Shown here piece after piece: positions 1 to 13,006 of a stretch of DNA of 64,000 nt (within the stretch, counting starts at the first letter, position 1; the number at the start of each line of letters is the position of its first letter). The position numbers were made by a program, and so were the translations under genes. The DNA comes from Chamaecrista fasciculata (Eukaryota > Streptophyta > Magnoliopsida > Fabales > Fabaceae): the NCBI GenBank assembly GCA_003254925.1, contig QANZ01000122.1:49166-113165 (forward strand), written 5' to 3'. The notes below the pieces were generated by a model that saw nothing but the letters and a program-made list of their open reading frames with translations, was not told the origin of the DNA and ran no database searches.

Positions 1-35
<35 letters not shown>

Positions 36-53
36 ATAGAGAGAGAGAGAGAG
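1..53. repeat. AT then GA microsatellite
   Basis: The window opens in about 30 bases of alternating AT followed by a short GA run. It is simple sequence with no gene signal. Confidence 0.9.
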
Positions 54-1326
54 ATAAGACTTTTTCTCAAACACTCTCTAAAATATAATATGCCTATATA
101 TTGGAAGAGGAAAAGCTTCATTTCATAGGCAAGGAGATATATACAACTGAAATTGTAAAACCACTACTCCTTCCCAAAGGATTTTTCTAGGTATTATAAC
201 ATTTGTTTGAGAAACATCTGTTATGAAGATAGTAGTTTGCCCCTAGCTTCTCTTTAAAAATTAAGATTTTTGAACATGATGAGTTCATAATTTGTATTGT
301 ATCCTATTAAGTAATGCAACTAGGATTGATTTTGGTTTCATGTGAAAATGGAGTTTAACATGAACATTCAGACAATCTTTATATGATGTTTGCATTTGCA
401 AGATTGATTAATTGATTGGGGAAATAAATGAACCAATTGGTCCCGAATAAATAAAGACCAACTTCAACTGTTCCAATTAGAAAATGATATCAGTATCAGA
501 AAATTGATCATGCCTAGCATTTTTTAGACAAATTAACTAAGCAGAAAATGTTTAACATTTCCCTAACTAAAGGTTACACACACAAATACACATGTTATAG
601 TCAATTAGAATAGAGAAAACTTTCTTTTTGAAATATTGCAATTGTCAATAATTTAATTTTTAGGTCAAATTCAAAAATTAAAAAAATTTAAAATTCAAGA
701 ACAAAAAGTATAAAATTAATTCAAAGTATTACAAGGACCAAATCATTAATAATTAAAAAATTTTAAGGACTGGATAATAAATTTTCTGATTAGAATATCT
801 TGCATTACGCTCTTTCATACAAGAGAAAACTTAATTATAGGGTTCATCATTAGAATATAAATTGCACCCTATACGGTTTTGAAAGATCAGTGTCTTTAGT
901 CTTAATTAAGTGTCAACTCCAATTTCAAAGAATCACGAAAATCTACCTCTATGACTCTATGTTGCTTAGAAAGATATCACTCTGTATGCATGTGTGTGTG
1001 TCTCAACTTCAATCTCAAACAAACAATATATATAATAATAACACTTGGAAATATAGTTGACCAACTTGATATTGATCACGTATATATATGGTTGAGAAAT
1101 TAGCTAGCTTGCTGTTTGTGTTTCTGGCTTCTATGATGGTCCTGTAAAGTTGGATTTATTACAAATTTTAATTATGACTTAATGACAATCATTATTGTAT
1201 ATATATATATATAATTTTATATTTTATTGTATTTGTTACATAAATATATATTTTTTATTAAATATATAAATTTAAATTAATTTTATAAATATAACAGTCT
1301 AATAGAAATAATAAGCTATTATTGTG
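54..1326. other. AT-rich intergenic DNA
   Basis: No convincing coding exon, RNA gene or intact transposon is visible on either strand. The stretch is mostly AT-rich runs with a few short TA microsatellites. Confidence 0.6.
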
Positions 1327-1335
1327 TATATTTAA

Positions 1336-3091
1336 GGGTAAATTGCACTAAGACTCTTTGAGTGGGGCAGAAAATATCTCTGAGTTTTAAAATTTGACAA
1401 ATAGACTCCCTGAGTTTGCAACTGTACTCACTTATGACCCATAAGTTTTAAAACTTGACAGACAAACCCCCTAAACTTCTAACTTTGCTCACTTAAGACC
1501 CTTAAATAGCCTCAATTTTTTAAAAAAGCTCAAGGGTCTTGATCTGACCATATTGTATCATACATTTTAGTGACATTTTAAGGCATTTTATATTCATTTG
1601 GGATTCAATTGCTTGCCTTCATGTCCTTTTATGATAAAATATGATCCCTTGAGGTTTGATGATTATTTGGACTATTTTGTGACTAATAGTGTGGTTTTTC
1701 TCGGGTTTAATCTTTATTATTTGTTTCACCTTTTTTATCCTGAGAATTCGCATAGTTTCTCGATGTCTTGATAGGTTTAAAATGAAGTCCAAAGCATTGA
1801 AATACTCAAAGGAAGACCCGAGGATCATTGGAGACGAGTCAGGGACCAAATCAACACAAAAATCTGTATTTTCCAGATCTCGCCGCGGATTTGGCCGTGG
1901 GCAAGTTCCGCGGCAGAATTTCGACTATTTTAATATTAAAAGCCCAAGCCCGATTTTGATGATTCTAACCTAGCCCAACCTGATTTTGGCCGAAAATCAA
2001 GTATATAATACATCTTTAGGTCAATTTCAAGGGTGACACATTTCTTGAGAGAGAATTTACATTCTTGTTCTCGGTTCTTGGCTATCCTTCATCTTCTTGG
2101 GGCTTTCTTGGTGCCATGGCTGTTGAGCTCGGATTTGGGCTTGGTTTGGTCCATATCTGCATCATGAGTAGCTAAATTTTCATACCCAGAGGGGCATTAA
2201 AACAAGCATGAGCTAGGGTTTCACATAGGGAGTTTTTCTCACACTAGAATTAGGATTTTCTCTTCTTGTTCTTGTTTTCTAGTTGAACCTAAGAACTAGT
2301 TGTGAATCTAATTCTTGTTTCTTGATTAAGAACTTGGTTTTAATTCTTCCAATTATATCTTGATTGTAATCCTTGAGTTTATATTAGTTTGGTTATAATT
2401 ATAGATATATAGCTTTGACAATGGTTATTGTTATAAAAATTATGTTTCTTGATCTTCTTTTATCATCAATTTAATGAGGTTTTCAATTCTTATTGTGGAT
2501 CTATCTTGTTTAAGGTGTTTGCATGATAGGGTTGTTAATCTAGGTCATTGAGTTATTATTGATTATCTTAGGATGATTTGTGTGGGAATACTCAATTTAT
2601 CTTTAGTAGTGATGATTTCTTAATCTAATTGCTCTATCGGGTGTTTTCTCAATTTGGTTAATCTATTCGTATTATTATTTCTTTCAATTTAGTCCTTTTA
2701 ATCAAAAACCCAAAATATTTATTGCTTTATTTAATTATTTTCTTAGGTCATAGATAAACATTCAGAGAACGATTTTCCCTTGCTTTCACTAGATTAGTGA
2801 TAATTTGGTATTATTTGCTTTGAAACTTTGCACAAAAGTTCCTCGAGAGATCGACTCGGATTGCACCACTATAGTGCATTAATTCTGGTATTTTGGCCAC
2901 CTTGCGACGGGTCCGGTCAAATAAAGTGAACTAAGTTGAAAGCTCAGGGGGTCTATTTGTCAAGTTTTAAAACTCAGGGGTCCTAAATGAGCTCAGTTGA
3001 AAACTCAAGGGGTCTGTTTGTCGAATTTTAAAACTCAAGGGTATTTTCTGCCACTAACTTAAAATTCAGGGGGTCTTAATGCAATTTAGCC
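1336..3091. mobile_element. Non-autonomous TIR element, Mutator-like, 9-bp TSD
   Basis: The left end reads gggtaaattgcac and the right end is its imperfect inverse (gcaatttagcc). The 9-base duplication tatatttaa lies directly outside both ends (1327-1335 and 3092-3100). About 160 bases of inverted subterminal repeats follow, built from units like 'ctcagggggtct' and 'aaaactcaagg'. The interior has no transposase; a 94-residue open frame at 1689-1973 looks accidental. The right part of the interior has phrases seen in LTR or leader sequence of plant Ty3/Gypsy fossils, so the element may have picked up foreign DNA. The Mutator-like assignment rests on TSD length and TIR style only. Confidence 0.8.
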
Positions 3092-3405
3092 TATATTTAA
3101 TAACGTATATATCATCTTAAGTAGTTTATATCCTTATTATTTAGCATGTTGAATAACAACATACTTTAGGGGTATCAAGAGTATTTTTTACTATATTAGT
3201 TTAAGTTTATTTTGGTCCAAAATATTTTAGAAGGTTACAAGAAATATATAAAGAAAAAAATGTAGAAGATCGAATCCCAATTTGTGGTGAGTGACATAAT
3301 ATTTGATCCCTAAAATTAGGTACCTGCTAAGCCTAACTCCAAGAATATTATGTGAATCCATTACAATGTTCTTCACGATGTGCACGAGGAGGGGTAAATA
3401 TAAAT

Positions 3406-3592
3406 TAGGATTTGTCTAACATGTGTCCTTCGGGCACATTTTAAGATTTCTTCTAATTGGTTAGTAGAGCATTTCATATCTTGAAATCTACAAAAATTCA
3501 TTTAAAATATAATTTTTAATGTTTGAAAATTCACTTAACCAATCAAAAGAAACTTTAACCTGTGCCCTAAAGGCACATATTAGAAGAACCCT
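3406..3592. mobile_element. MITE (family 1, copy 1)
   Basis: A short inverted-repeat element: its left arm (taggatttgtctaacatgtg) and right arm are complementary, with 'gggcaca' a few bases further in. The two arms enclose about 140 AT-rich bases. The same family recurs in opposite orientation at the right edge of the window (from about 63875). No clear TSD was found, so the superfamily is open. Confidence 0.6.
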
Positions 3593-4045
3593 ATAAATTA
3601 ATCCCTTGCATATGAAGCAATACTACTCGAATATTTTGTAAATTCATATCATTTTCTTTAAAGATGTAAAATAAATGAAGGCATTGACCAATAGCCATTT
3701 GAGCAAGGCCTTTTCTTTTCTTTTAAAGATTTCGAATAACATACACTTTAATCTTTTAACAATAACACATAAGTTGATAAGTTATTTTTCTAAAAAATTT
3801 ATAGAATAATCATTTTAACTCCATCATCTTATCCTGAAAATTTCCATTTAATTGTCTAACAAAATTAGATTTTAAAACTTTTTTACATATCTTCATCTTA
3901 TACTAAATTTGGAAGGATTTGTTATATGAACACTTTCTTATGTTAAATAAAAAAAATGTAGTAACTAATTAACTAGTATTAACTTTCAGCTCACATTTTT
4001 TTAATGACTAAAATATAAAAATATTATAAAAATTGCTTATAAATT
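3593..4045. other. AT-rich intergenic DNA
   Basis: No coding or RNA gene signal is seen; long A/T runs dominate. Confidence 0.5.
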
Positions 4046-4170
4046 TATTAAAATTGTCAACATGCGCCGAACATACTAGGTCGACTCATTTAACCCACCA
4101 AAGAGGTGGGTTGAGTTATAATTTTTTTTAACCTGTTTAACATTTTTTCGGCTTGACCTCTTTAACCGAT

Positions 4171-4328
4171 TTTTTTTTGTCTAAGTCATGGTATTTATTG
4201 TCCAGAAGAGTGACTAATTAATTGATCGCGGGTATTCTACTTAAAGGTAAACGATGACTGATCACAGAATATTTTTCATACCCAAAGGGTAAATTCGAAC
4301 TTCCACCACTTGGTTAAAGGACAAAGTG
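4171..4328 (-). mobile_element. tRNA-derived SINE
   Basis: Read on the minus strand, the element has a tRNA-like head: an A-box-like 'taaccaagtggtgg' and a B-box-like 'agttcgaattt'. It ends in 'cttagac' followed by a poly-A tail, seen as the T run at 4171-4178. The tail motif is shared with the SINE at 41124, suggesting one family. A TSD could not be fixed. Confidence 0.6.
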
Positions 4329-4765
4329 AGAAATTACTATGCTACACTGATATTGTTATTAGCCCATCTATTCAACGGGTTGGCCCATGTAATCTATGAG
4401 TTGATCCGTTTACTTTTCCCTTTTACATATTTTATGGTTTTTTTATTTATTCTTTACTCCTCTTGCCTAGTTTTTAATATTCATTGTTATTTGTTAAGTG
4501 TTTATGCGATTATTGATTTTTTTTTTATAGAACCATAAAGGTGTATATAATTATACGAAATTATGAATCTTATATGATACATTTTTATTTTTCTAATTAT
4601 ATGATAATAGATATAATGAATAAGAAATTGATGATATTCATACTAATATTTTGAAAGTATACATTGTCTTTAATAAAAAAAAAAATATGAGTTGATAGGT
4701 TGGCCCGTAACCCATCATTAATAAAGTAAGTTGAGATTGTTTTAGCTCACGAAAAATTGAGCTTA

Positions 4766-4957
4766 TTTTTTTTTTTTCGGTTAAGTTATGGGTATCCCCG
4801 CCTATCCGTGTAACGGTTTAAGCGAAGACTAATCTCATTCGGACCTCAGAGACGAAAATGGCCAGAGCCCTCCCAACAATGCCGACTCTAGGGATTGAAC
4901 TTGGGTCCTCTTCCTAGGATGTAGCTCGCCTAGCTGCTACACCAAACACTTGTCGGC
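4766..4957 (-). mobile_element. tRNA-derived SINE with 13-bp TSD
   Basis: The plus strand begins with a T run (the tail) and ends in a tRNA-like head. On the minus strand the head reads gtttggtgtagcagctagg, with a B-box-like 'agttcaatccct'. The 13-base direct repeat aaaattgagctta flanks it exactly (4753-4765 and 4958-4970). This is the best-preserved SINE in the window; a relative lies at 6447. Confidence 0.85.
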
Positions 4958-5020
4958 AAAATTGAGCTTATTTAACTAGCAGGACGTGTGGGTCAAGCAA
5001 CTCATATAAACAAGTATAAC

Positions 5021-5584
5021 ATTTATCATATATTTCATTCAATCATAACCTTTGCTTATATTTTTTTTTAATGGTTAACTATGCAAAGCACTATCTTTTA
5101 TATTTTCTTTTAATTATGATAAAAAATTGAGATTTGTCTCCTTTCTCTTGAAGAACTTTATAATAAAATATAATAAATTTTATATAAGTTTTAACCTTTA
5201 AGTTATGAGTTTAGTAGAAAAAATTAATTTCTTGTAATATAATGAATTCAGCTTCAAATCTATGTTGAAAACTGTATCGATAATGTAATAAAAGAAATTA
5301 CTTTTAGTAAAGAATACATATGAAAAATAATTATATGAGAGAATAAAAGGTGACAACAATATTTCAAAATCCTTCAAAATTACATACTTGTCCTTTATGT
5401 AGCCCGGAATGATTATGCAAATTTATTATAATGAAGGATAAGGCGAATAAGTGATCACTAATGATCATTAATCAATAATCATGATCCTGTCACCATAAAT
5501 TCCACCACAAAAAAAAAATGATTTCATTGTGGATAGCAATAGCTTGTTATGTAGCAGCAAAAAAAAAGATTATTTTTTGACTGT
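5021..5584. other. AT-rich intergenic DNA
   Basis: Nothing recognisable: no open frame, tRNA-like fold or paired ends. Confidence 0.5.
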
Positions 5585-5591
5585 ATTTAAA

Positions 5592-6424
5592 CATAGTTTG
5601 TAAACCCGGACTTCTCATTAACCCGGATAAGAACTCGGGTGGTTGGGTCACCGGTTCAACCGCTGGGTCACCAGAAACTCGATTGGCTTGATCAAATAAG
5701 AAAAATAACAAATATATATACATTTATATATATCAATATGCATCAATCTCAAAAATCTCTTATACACAATATATAAAATAACAAATATATGTGTATTACA
5801 CATCATAAGGAATCAAATTTAAATATAGAATTGATTAGCATAACACAAAAATAACTTTTGAATGTCAACTCAAGCAAGTACTTAAATTTAGATCTCAACT
5901 ACATGAACTAAAATTAAAAGATGACATTAAAGAAATAGTTTAGAAATCTAGTTATTATTATTTAGAAATCAAAGCTAAACAAGTATTTAACTTTCACATA
6001 TTATCAACACAAATAAGTATTCATCAATTTATTAATGCATATTCATTTAGAAAATAAATTAGTATAAAAAAAAGAAGAAATATACAGCTAAATGAAAATT
6101 TATTCGAAAAGACAAAGATTGCAACTGATTAATGAAGATGGGAACTTTCGGTTATTAATATTGGAACCAATCCACCCACACTAAAAAATAAAGTCAGGCA
6201 TATAAATGAATATGCTAATTTAGTTTTTTTTTTTTAAAAAAAAGGAAAAAGAAAAAATGAGTCACATGAACGGTTCAACGAGTTTAACCGGGTCGATGGG
6301 TTAACCCAAAAAATTTTCGGGTCGGTTGCTTTTTAGTCTACTAGAGTCATCCGGACCGGATTAGTACTCGGGTCACCGGGTTCTGAGTTGACCCTGGCGG
6401 TCCGGTCCGAGTTTTAAAACTATG
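5592..6424. mobile_element. hAT-like non-autonomous element
   Basis: The ends are catagtttgtaaacccggac and the inverse of catagttttaaaactcggac. The 7-base repeat atttaaa lies outside both (5585-5591 and 6425-6431). GC-rich arms with many 'cgggtcacc' and 'ccggtt' words surround an AT-rich centre without a transposase. The CATAGT end and the short duplication match the element at 18017, which has a clean 8-base TSD typical of hAT. Confidence 0.7.
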
Positions 6425-6446
6425 ATTTAAAGAAGGAGGGGTATTA

Positions 6447-6595
6447 ACGAGTGTTTGGTATAATGGTTGACGAGTTACACCTTAAATGAGAGGATTCAAA
6501 TTCAATCTCTAGAGTCGACATTGTTGAGAGGGCTCAATCGTTTCATTGTTGTAGCATGAATGAGATAAGTCTTTACTTAGAATATTATACGGAGA
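6447..6595 (+). mobile_element. Degenerate SINE, same family as 4766
   Basis: The order of words matches the minus-strand reading of the 4766 SINE: 'gtgtttggta', 'ttcaatctctagagtcg', 'cattgttgagagggct', then 'atgaatgagataagtct'. It lies about 0.6 kb upstream of the ITPK start codon. No tail or TSD is left that I can define. Confidence 0.6.
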
Positions 6596-6599
6596 GACG

Positions 6600-7203
6600 A
6601 AGATACCCACAACATTAACCCAAAAAAGTAAGGGGGTAAAATGGGAAACGAAGATATATTTGAGGAGTTTCCGAACCAGCCTTCCATTCCACCAATCTTA
6701 CATTCATACTCATCATCACTTTGGCTATTTATATCACTATCTTCCCAACAACGAACCAACACACTCAATCCATTCCTTCATTTCTTTCCCTCTGCAAACT
6801 GAATATTCCCCGCAAAATCCATCCTCACTTTCTCTCTCTATCTCACACACACTCTTACATGTGCTCTTATGTACATGTACCTATAGAGCCAGATTCTATC
6901 TGGAGAGAGGCCTTCATATTTCTCTCCTTGTCTATGTTATTCAATTTCAAATCCTCCCTTGATTCTTCCAGAGGAATACACACTGCGCTAGGAGATACAA
7001 CAACCGATGCCCTTGTTTTCAGATTCCATAAGAACGTCCGTACGATGGATTTTATTTCTATTTCTTGTGTGATTCGTAATTTCTTTGTTTCGGTTTTGCC
7101 TGATCTTATTGCGCGATTTTATAGGGCAAAGGTTGAATAGGACGAAATTGAGGAGACGAGACGATTGCTTCTTTGATTAGGGTTTTTGGAAGGTGCGGCA
7201 ATA
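6600..7203 (+). promoter_or_regulatory. ITPK promoter and 5' UTR region
   Basis: Lies between the SINE fragment and the ITPK start codon. It contains pyrimidine-rich CT stretches typical of plant 5' leaders (about 6830-6860) and a possible TATA-like tatttatat near 6726. The two overlapping open frames here (100 and 139 residues, low complexity, no family motifs) look like chance. The transcription start is not determined. Confidence 0.45.
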
Positions 7204-9949
7204 ATGAGGTTTGACAGAGAATCCTCCGACGAAGAGGCGGAGATTATAGAGAGAGAAGTGAATTTAATGCCGCATTCGATCGGCGGTGGCGGGAGTCCGC
7301 AGCCTCAGAAACTGATCGTTGGGTACGCCTTGACGTCTAAGAAGAAGAAGAGCCTTCTGAAGCCAAAGTTTATTGGCCTTGCCCGGTAATTACCCTGTTG
7401 CTTGTTCTTCTAGACATTACTATCACGCCTTTTTCATCTTACAAGGAATGAGATATGACTGTTGATGCTTGCATGATTTTGTAATTTTGAAGTTTTCTTT
7501 GCAATTGCAGACATGGTTTGCCGAAAGATATTGTATTTTCTTTTAGTTTTGATTGTTTTCGCTGCGCTAAAGCGGCTTTTGCAGAGGTGGGGGGGACACA
7601 TGTAGTGTCCTTATCGATGGTGGTGGAGTTGTTTTGTACTCTGGCTATCACTTTCGCGGGCCGAAACCCACACTGATTCGCTTCTTGGGATCTGATATCT
7701 TGGTCTTTTCTCCGTTCTATTTTAAATGAGAATATTCCACCAATTATGCTCTTTGGATTAGTCTATGAGAACCCAAAGTCAATTTTTAATAGATTGTTCT
7801 TTATTCTAGATTGCATTATATTGGTTACTGGATAAAAAATCCATCCTTGCCTGTACTGAATGTTTTATGGCATTCTAATCTGCAAATTTGTAGTAATTGC
7901 ATTGAAAAATTGCTGCTAATTTGGGATTGTAATCATTAATTGTTTGAAATGGTTGCTTTTTTAATATTTTTTTTATTTCTTATTATAGTTTTAAGTTTTA
8001 TATTGCAAGCTAAGTTACTCAGGTGCATATTTGCCTAAAATAAAAAACCATTGATGAATTGTCTTAAAGTGTGTCTACTATTTTTTTTGTCTTGACACTT
8101 GTAGTAGTTGCTGAAAATATTGTCACGTATGATGCAGGAATAAGGGGATATCATTTGTTGCCATTGATCCAAACAAGTCACTGTCAGAACAAGGTCCCTT
8201 CAACATTATTTTGCATAAGGTTGGTAAAATTTATATAAAATCATGTCATTATTGACCTGTAAATATCTTTTTAATAGGTCTTTTTGTCAGTTCCTATCTT
8301 TTGTTCCTGATAGTCTGTTTCTGTATGATGTAGTGTGAACTATCTGTTTCTGTATTCTCCAACATAATCTGACAGGCTGCATCTTCTTTCCAGTTGTCAG
8401 GGAAGGAGTGGCGTGCGGCTATTGAGGTTTGTCAGCTCCAAAATACTTCTCTCCATTTCCATGTTGTACTAGAACCCTACAGTGTTGTGATTTTTTAATA
8501 CAAAATCCATGCCATTGTTTGAAATCATTAGCATCTACAAAAGCTGGGAACAAAGTATGATATGACGGTAATTGGCTGAAGAACCAAATCTTCTGAGTTC
8601 CCAAAAGCTTATTTTTGTCTGGAATAATTTGCACTTTTGCAGAGTTCTTGCTCTTCTCATCATGAATGATCAGATTGTTGAAATCAGTTCCTCAAGAATT
8701 CAGACAAGTGAGGATTTACATTTTACTATTAATCTAAATAAATTGACGAGGCGATGGTGAACTTAGTTGCAACAAGAAGGAAATCTTTCGTTTTTTGTTC
8801 TTCAGTTCATCATTTTATAGCTGAAAATGCTGTTTCTTTAAAGAATATACTCATACAGTAATTTCTGTTATTGAAGAATATTATAGTAGTATTTACTTTT
8901 ACATCGAATGTGCCACTAACCTTATAAATTATTTTTCTATTTTTATCACTATAGTAATTATTATATATTTTTTAAATGGTACAAAATATTGAATGGTTGA
9001 AAATTTCATTTGAGGTAAATTTTGACTTCTATTAACTACAAATGGAATTTATCAATATTGTTTTTTAAAATCAAATTAAAGAATTTAGCCAAAATGATTG
9101 AGTTTTAAAGTTAACATATCCAGGTTAACTTACTAATTCATGTTTGTGTTCATAATTATAAATTTCCAATCACATTAATATTTTACTCAATGGAGGTAGG
9201 GACTTTTGATTAAGAAATGGACGGTTTTCACTTTTCAGTTCTTTAGAAAGTGCAGTGACCAATAGCCTTTAGCTTCCCAGCTATGGGTGACATGCCACCA
9301 TCATATGTTTTAAATTGCAAGTGATAAGATATGTTTTGTGTGGCCTAGAAAGGGGGCTAATTTGTTGTTGGACATCTGGGAATGTCTTTTCTGAGTATCT
9401 TCCCGATTCTTTTTGGCTTGAGAGAGCTTGGAATGAGTCTTTATGTTGCCTGCATATTATCTGAAGCATCACAACTCTTGAGAGATAGTATACATTTAAA
9501 ACTGAGGTCCCAGTGATCTTATTTTTCTGTCATTCAATGGCCTTTCTATGTAGATATGTTTCAAAAGAATGGGGAGAGACAATGATATTTCTTGGACTGT
9601 ATATTTACAAATAGCCAGTAAAACTACCACAAAGATGTGGAAATCTAGGTAAAATAATGTCCAGTGAAAATTTTGAAGAGGAATACAGCCAGTACAAGAG
9701 GCTGCAGTAGCACACCTAAGTTGTTTGTCATTTGGGCAAAAACAATCATATGATCACATCTGATGTGAACAGTGCAATTTTTTTTTTAATTACGATGCCT
9801 GTTTATTCCCTTATCTTGGGTTCACTGATAATGCTAATCAAATTGCTATACCATACTGACATGAGGGAGAATAGGTGCTTCTGTGATTGGTTGGCCGGCT
9901 TCACTGATTCTGTCGTATTTGTTTGTAGTATGTTTTGGGGTGACAGCTT

Positions 9950-9983
<34 letters not shown>

Positions 9984-12461
9984 CCTGCTTTATGCCCTAG
10001 ATTCCTAGAACCTTGGTTAGTCAGTATTAACAATAATGATACATGTCTAATGCATTTTAAATGGTAATAATCAGCATCCAGAACTCCAAATTATGTTGAT
10101 ATGATAACAAGGGACATTAAGATAAAGGATACTTAAAAGTGAAATATGGTTTAATTAATTAATAATTAATCTTAGCACATTACATTTCCAAGAAGTCTCT
10201 GTCTTGTTGCAAATTAACGTTTGAAAATAATATGGGAGAAGTCTTAGCTTTAAACTATTTGTAGAAGTATGCTTCATTGTTTCTTCTGTGTACTGAAGTA
10301 AGTTCCAGAAGTCGATCAGTTTATAATTGATGATTGTCATTTGTCAGTGTCACATGCTTTCCCATTAGTCTTTGAAGCATGTGTTATAAAGGGCATTGGT
10401 TAACTTCACATGTTTTCTCATGTTGTTCTTGAAGGACTACAAGCAAAAACATCCAGAAGTCATAATTGTTGATCCTCCAGATGCAATTCAACGTTTACAA
10501 AACCGACAATCCATGTTGCAAGATGTGGCAGAGCTTAACTTATCTGACTGCAATGGTAACTTATTTACTATAATGATGAAAATTATAACTCTTGAACCCA
10601 AAGGTTTAGGAATGTTTACATGAATTCTCAACCACAACAATTAGAATCTTCAAGAATTTAGTCTAGGGAAACTTACGCTTCCAACCATTTTAGCATGCGA
10701 TAGAAATATAGGAACAAGTCCATTGCCTTTCATATGTTAAAAGCTGAAATTTCATTTCATAGTTAACCCGGGCTGGACAATATTGCATTATTTATCAACT
10801 TTATTCTTTAGGCAAAGTTGGCATTCCACGTCACTTGGTTGTCATGAAAGACCCATCTTCCATCCCTTATGAAGTTGCTAAAGCTGGAATGAAGTTACCA
10901 CTAGGTACTAATCTTTATTTTATTTTATTTTTCAGATCAATACTTTATGTTCTTGCAATGAGATTTGTTAATCACTTTCTACCTCGACTTTGGTGTGAAT
11001 TCAGGCAGTCTCTGCATTGCTCTCGTCTTGCATGTTACAAGAAAATAAATTTAATAATTTGAATGGGCTAAGGCGATTTGAGTTCGCTCTTTTGGCTGAT
11101 CCCCTTCTCAAATGTTATCATTAATTAAATGAATGCATATTTAGTTGACTTGAAGATTTTTGTACTTGTTCTGAACATCTGGAATTGGATATCATCAGAC
11201 TTACTGTTTACAAGTACGAATTTCAAATTATTCACATCTTCATTTATTGTTTTCAGTTGCAAAACCATTAGTTGTGGATGGCAGTGCAAAGTCCCATGAA
11301 CTGTTTCTTGCTTATGATGAATTCTCTCTCTCGGAGCTTGAACCTCCCATGGTTCTACAGGAGTTTGTCAATCATGGTTTGTTAGCTGATACACAAGTCC
11401 TCTTAATTTAATCATTTCATTTAAATTGTGATCTATATTCCTTATGGGGAGGTGGATTTCACATTACAGGTGGTCTTCTCTTTAAGATTTATATTATTGG
11501 GGAAACCATAAAGGTTGTGAGGCGTTTCTCTCTACCTAATATCAGTAAACATGAGCTATCAAAAGTAGCTGGTGTATTCCGTTTTCCAAGGGTCTCAAGT
11601 GCAGCAGCTTCTGCAGATGATGCTGATCTAGATCCCAGTATTACCGGTGAGACTCAAGTTTTCTTGCCCACACTAATAAATAAGTAAATAAAACAAAAAA
11701 GGGAAGGTTTATTTATTTATGCCAATGCCCCTATTGATTGAAGCATACTTCGAAGTTTCATAAAGAGGAGATACTTAATGGTTTAAACATCTGATTATAT
11801 ATATAAATATATATTATATAGAAAAAATTATTTTTTTGGTCCTTGAATTTGTCTCAAAATTACAATTTAGTCTTTAGGTATTTGAAATATACTTTTTAGT
11901 CTCTTTTTTTACAATCATCAATTATTTAGTCCCACATTTAGCGTTTTAAAAACTAAATAGTTTACGGTTGTATATTTGGAGCAAGTGGCCCCTTTCATCT
12001 AATTTGGTATTGTTGTTGCAGAGCTTCCGCCACGACCCTTGTTGGAGAAACTTGCAAGGGAGCTTCGTCACAGATTGGTAATTCTATATCATTTTTCTTC
12101 CTTTTAATGTAGTAGTAGCTTTCATTTCTTGATGATAAACTCAACTGCACTATCATATCTAGGGCCTCCGTTTGTTCAACATGGATATGATTCGGGAACA
12201 TGGGACCAAGGATGTTTTTTATGTCATTGATATCAATTACTTTCCTGGCAAGTATATTTATTTATTTTCATTTAACCCTCTGTGATTTCTTGTTTGAGTT
12301 CCTGGGATGCACACGATTCGTGTTCTCTGTTGTTCTGGCTGAACATTGTGTTCAATGTACCCTTTGCAGGATATGGAAAAATGCCCGACTATGAGGATAT
12401 ATTTACAGATTTCCTTCTTAGCCTAGTGCAGAGCAAGTGTAAGAAGAAACCTTCTACTTGA
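7204..12461 (+). CDS. Inositol-tetrakisphosphate 1-kinase (ITPK2/3-like), ten exons
   Basis: The product is an ATP-grasp kinase that phosphorylates inositol tris- and tetrakisphosphates on the route to phytate and inositol pyrophosphates, in cytosol or nucleus. Exons by splice sites and frame: 7204-7385, 8138-8219, 8394-8426, 10435-10555, 10812-10904, 11257-11376, 11470-11646, 12022-12077, 12163-12247, 12370-12461. Together they give 346 residues, the usual family length. Motifs in order: [11 protein letters not shown] (about 40), [16 protein letters not shown] (65-80), [20 protein letters not shown], the ATP-grasp block [35 protein letters not shown], and the metal-binding end [27 protein letters not shown]. 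The start is the first ATG in a normal context; an in-frame TTG lies just upstream. Intron 9 uses a GC donor. AATAAA lies at 12467. The assignment to ITPK2 or ITPK3 rather than ITPK1 is by sequence style only. Confidence 0.95.
11815..11990. repeat. TIR-element remnant in ITPK intron 7
   Basis: The stretch opens with 'ttttttggtccttgaattt' and continues with 'tttagtct' words, like the left half of the small element at 13007. It is a partial copy within the intron and shows no effect on the splice sites. Confidence 0.4.
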
Positions 12462-12472
12462 GGCTAAATAAA

Positions 12473-13000
12473 ACTGTATATAGATTAGATCCTTTTTGTG
12501 GTTTCTTGGAAATTGGGAAAAACTAGTTTTAACTTCATCTACATTCTGGATAGAAATGTCACTGAAGCAACTCTGATGTACGAAAGTTCATTTTGATACA
12601 GGGTTATCATTTCATTTGTCGGTTGTTTATATATGTTGTCTTAGGTCCTGTTTGAGTGAGTTTGACGCTCCTTTAGGGCCTTTTTAAGTAATTAAATGGA
12701 ATGAAGTAATAATGGAGATAAGTAACATAATTGAATGGAATGAGAATATGGTGTTTGAGTAATTTGAAGGTTAATCGAGATAATGGGATGTGAAATTATT
12801 TAAAAGGGTATATAATGATTATGATTGGTTAAAATTATATAAGAGTAGAAATGGTATTTGATAATGGAATAGAATGAAATTTTGGTATTTGGTTGCGGTT
12901 TTAATGATAATGATAATGTTTTAGGATCTATGTTAATGGTAATAGAGGTTGAAGTAACTTTATATTAATGGAATTGAAGAATTAAAATGTAAATAACATA
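12473..13000. other. Downstream flank of ITPK
   Basis: Contains the ITPK 3' UTR and end. From about 12650 it is A/G-rich repetitive-looking sequence ('aatggaat' words) with no coding signal. Confidence 0.5.
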
Positions 13001-13006
13001 AAAATT

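Larger units (their letters stand above)
4050..5020. mobile_element. Degenerate hAT-like element holding two SINEs
   Basis: The outer arms (around 4060-4140 and 4690-5010) carry 'cccacc' and 'gggtt' rich blocks that pair loosely with each other and resemble the other hAT-like elements here. Two SINEs lie inside, which explains most of its length. Ends are not sharp and no TSD was found. Confidence 0.35.

Noticed and set aside
6660-7140. Two overlapping open frames in the ITPK leader
   Set aside because: CT- and CA-rich leader sequence gives open frames by chance; no motif or codon pattern supports them.
7186-7203. Six extra residues at the ITPK N-terminus
   Set aside because: They would need a TTG start; the ATG at 7204 is the natural choice.
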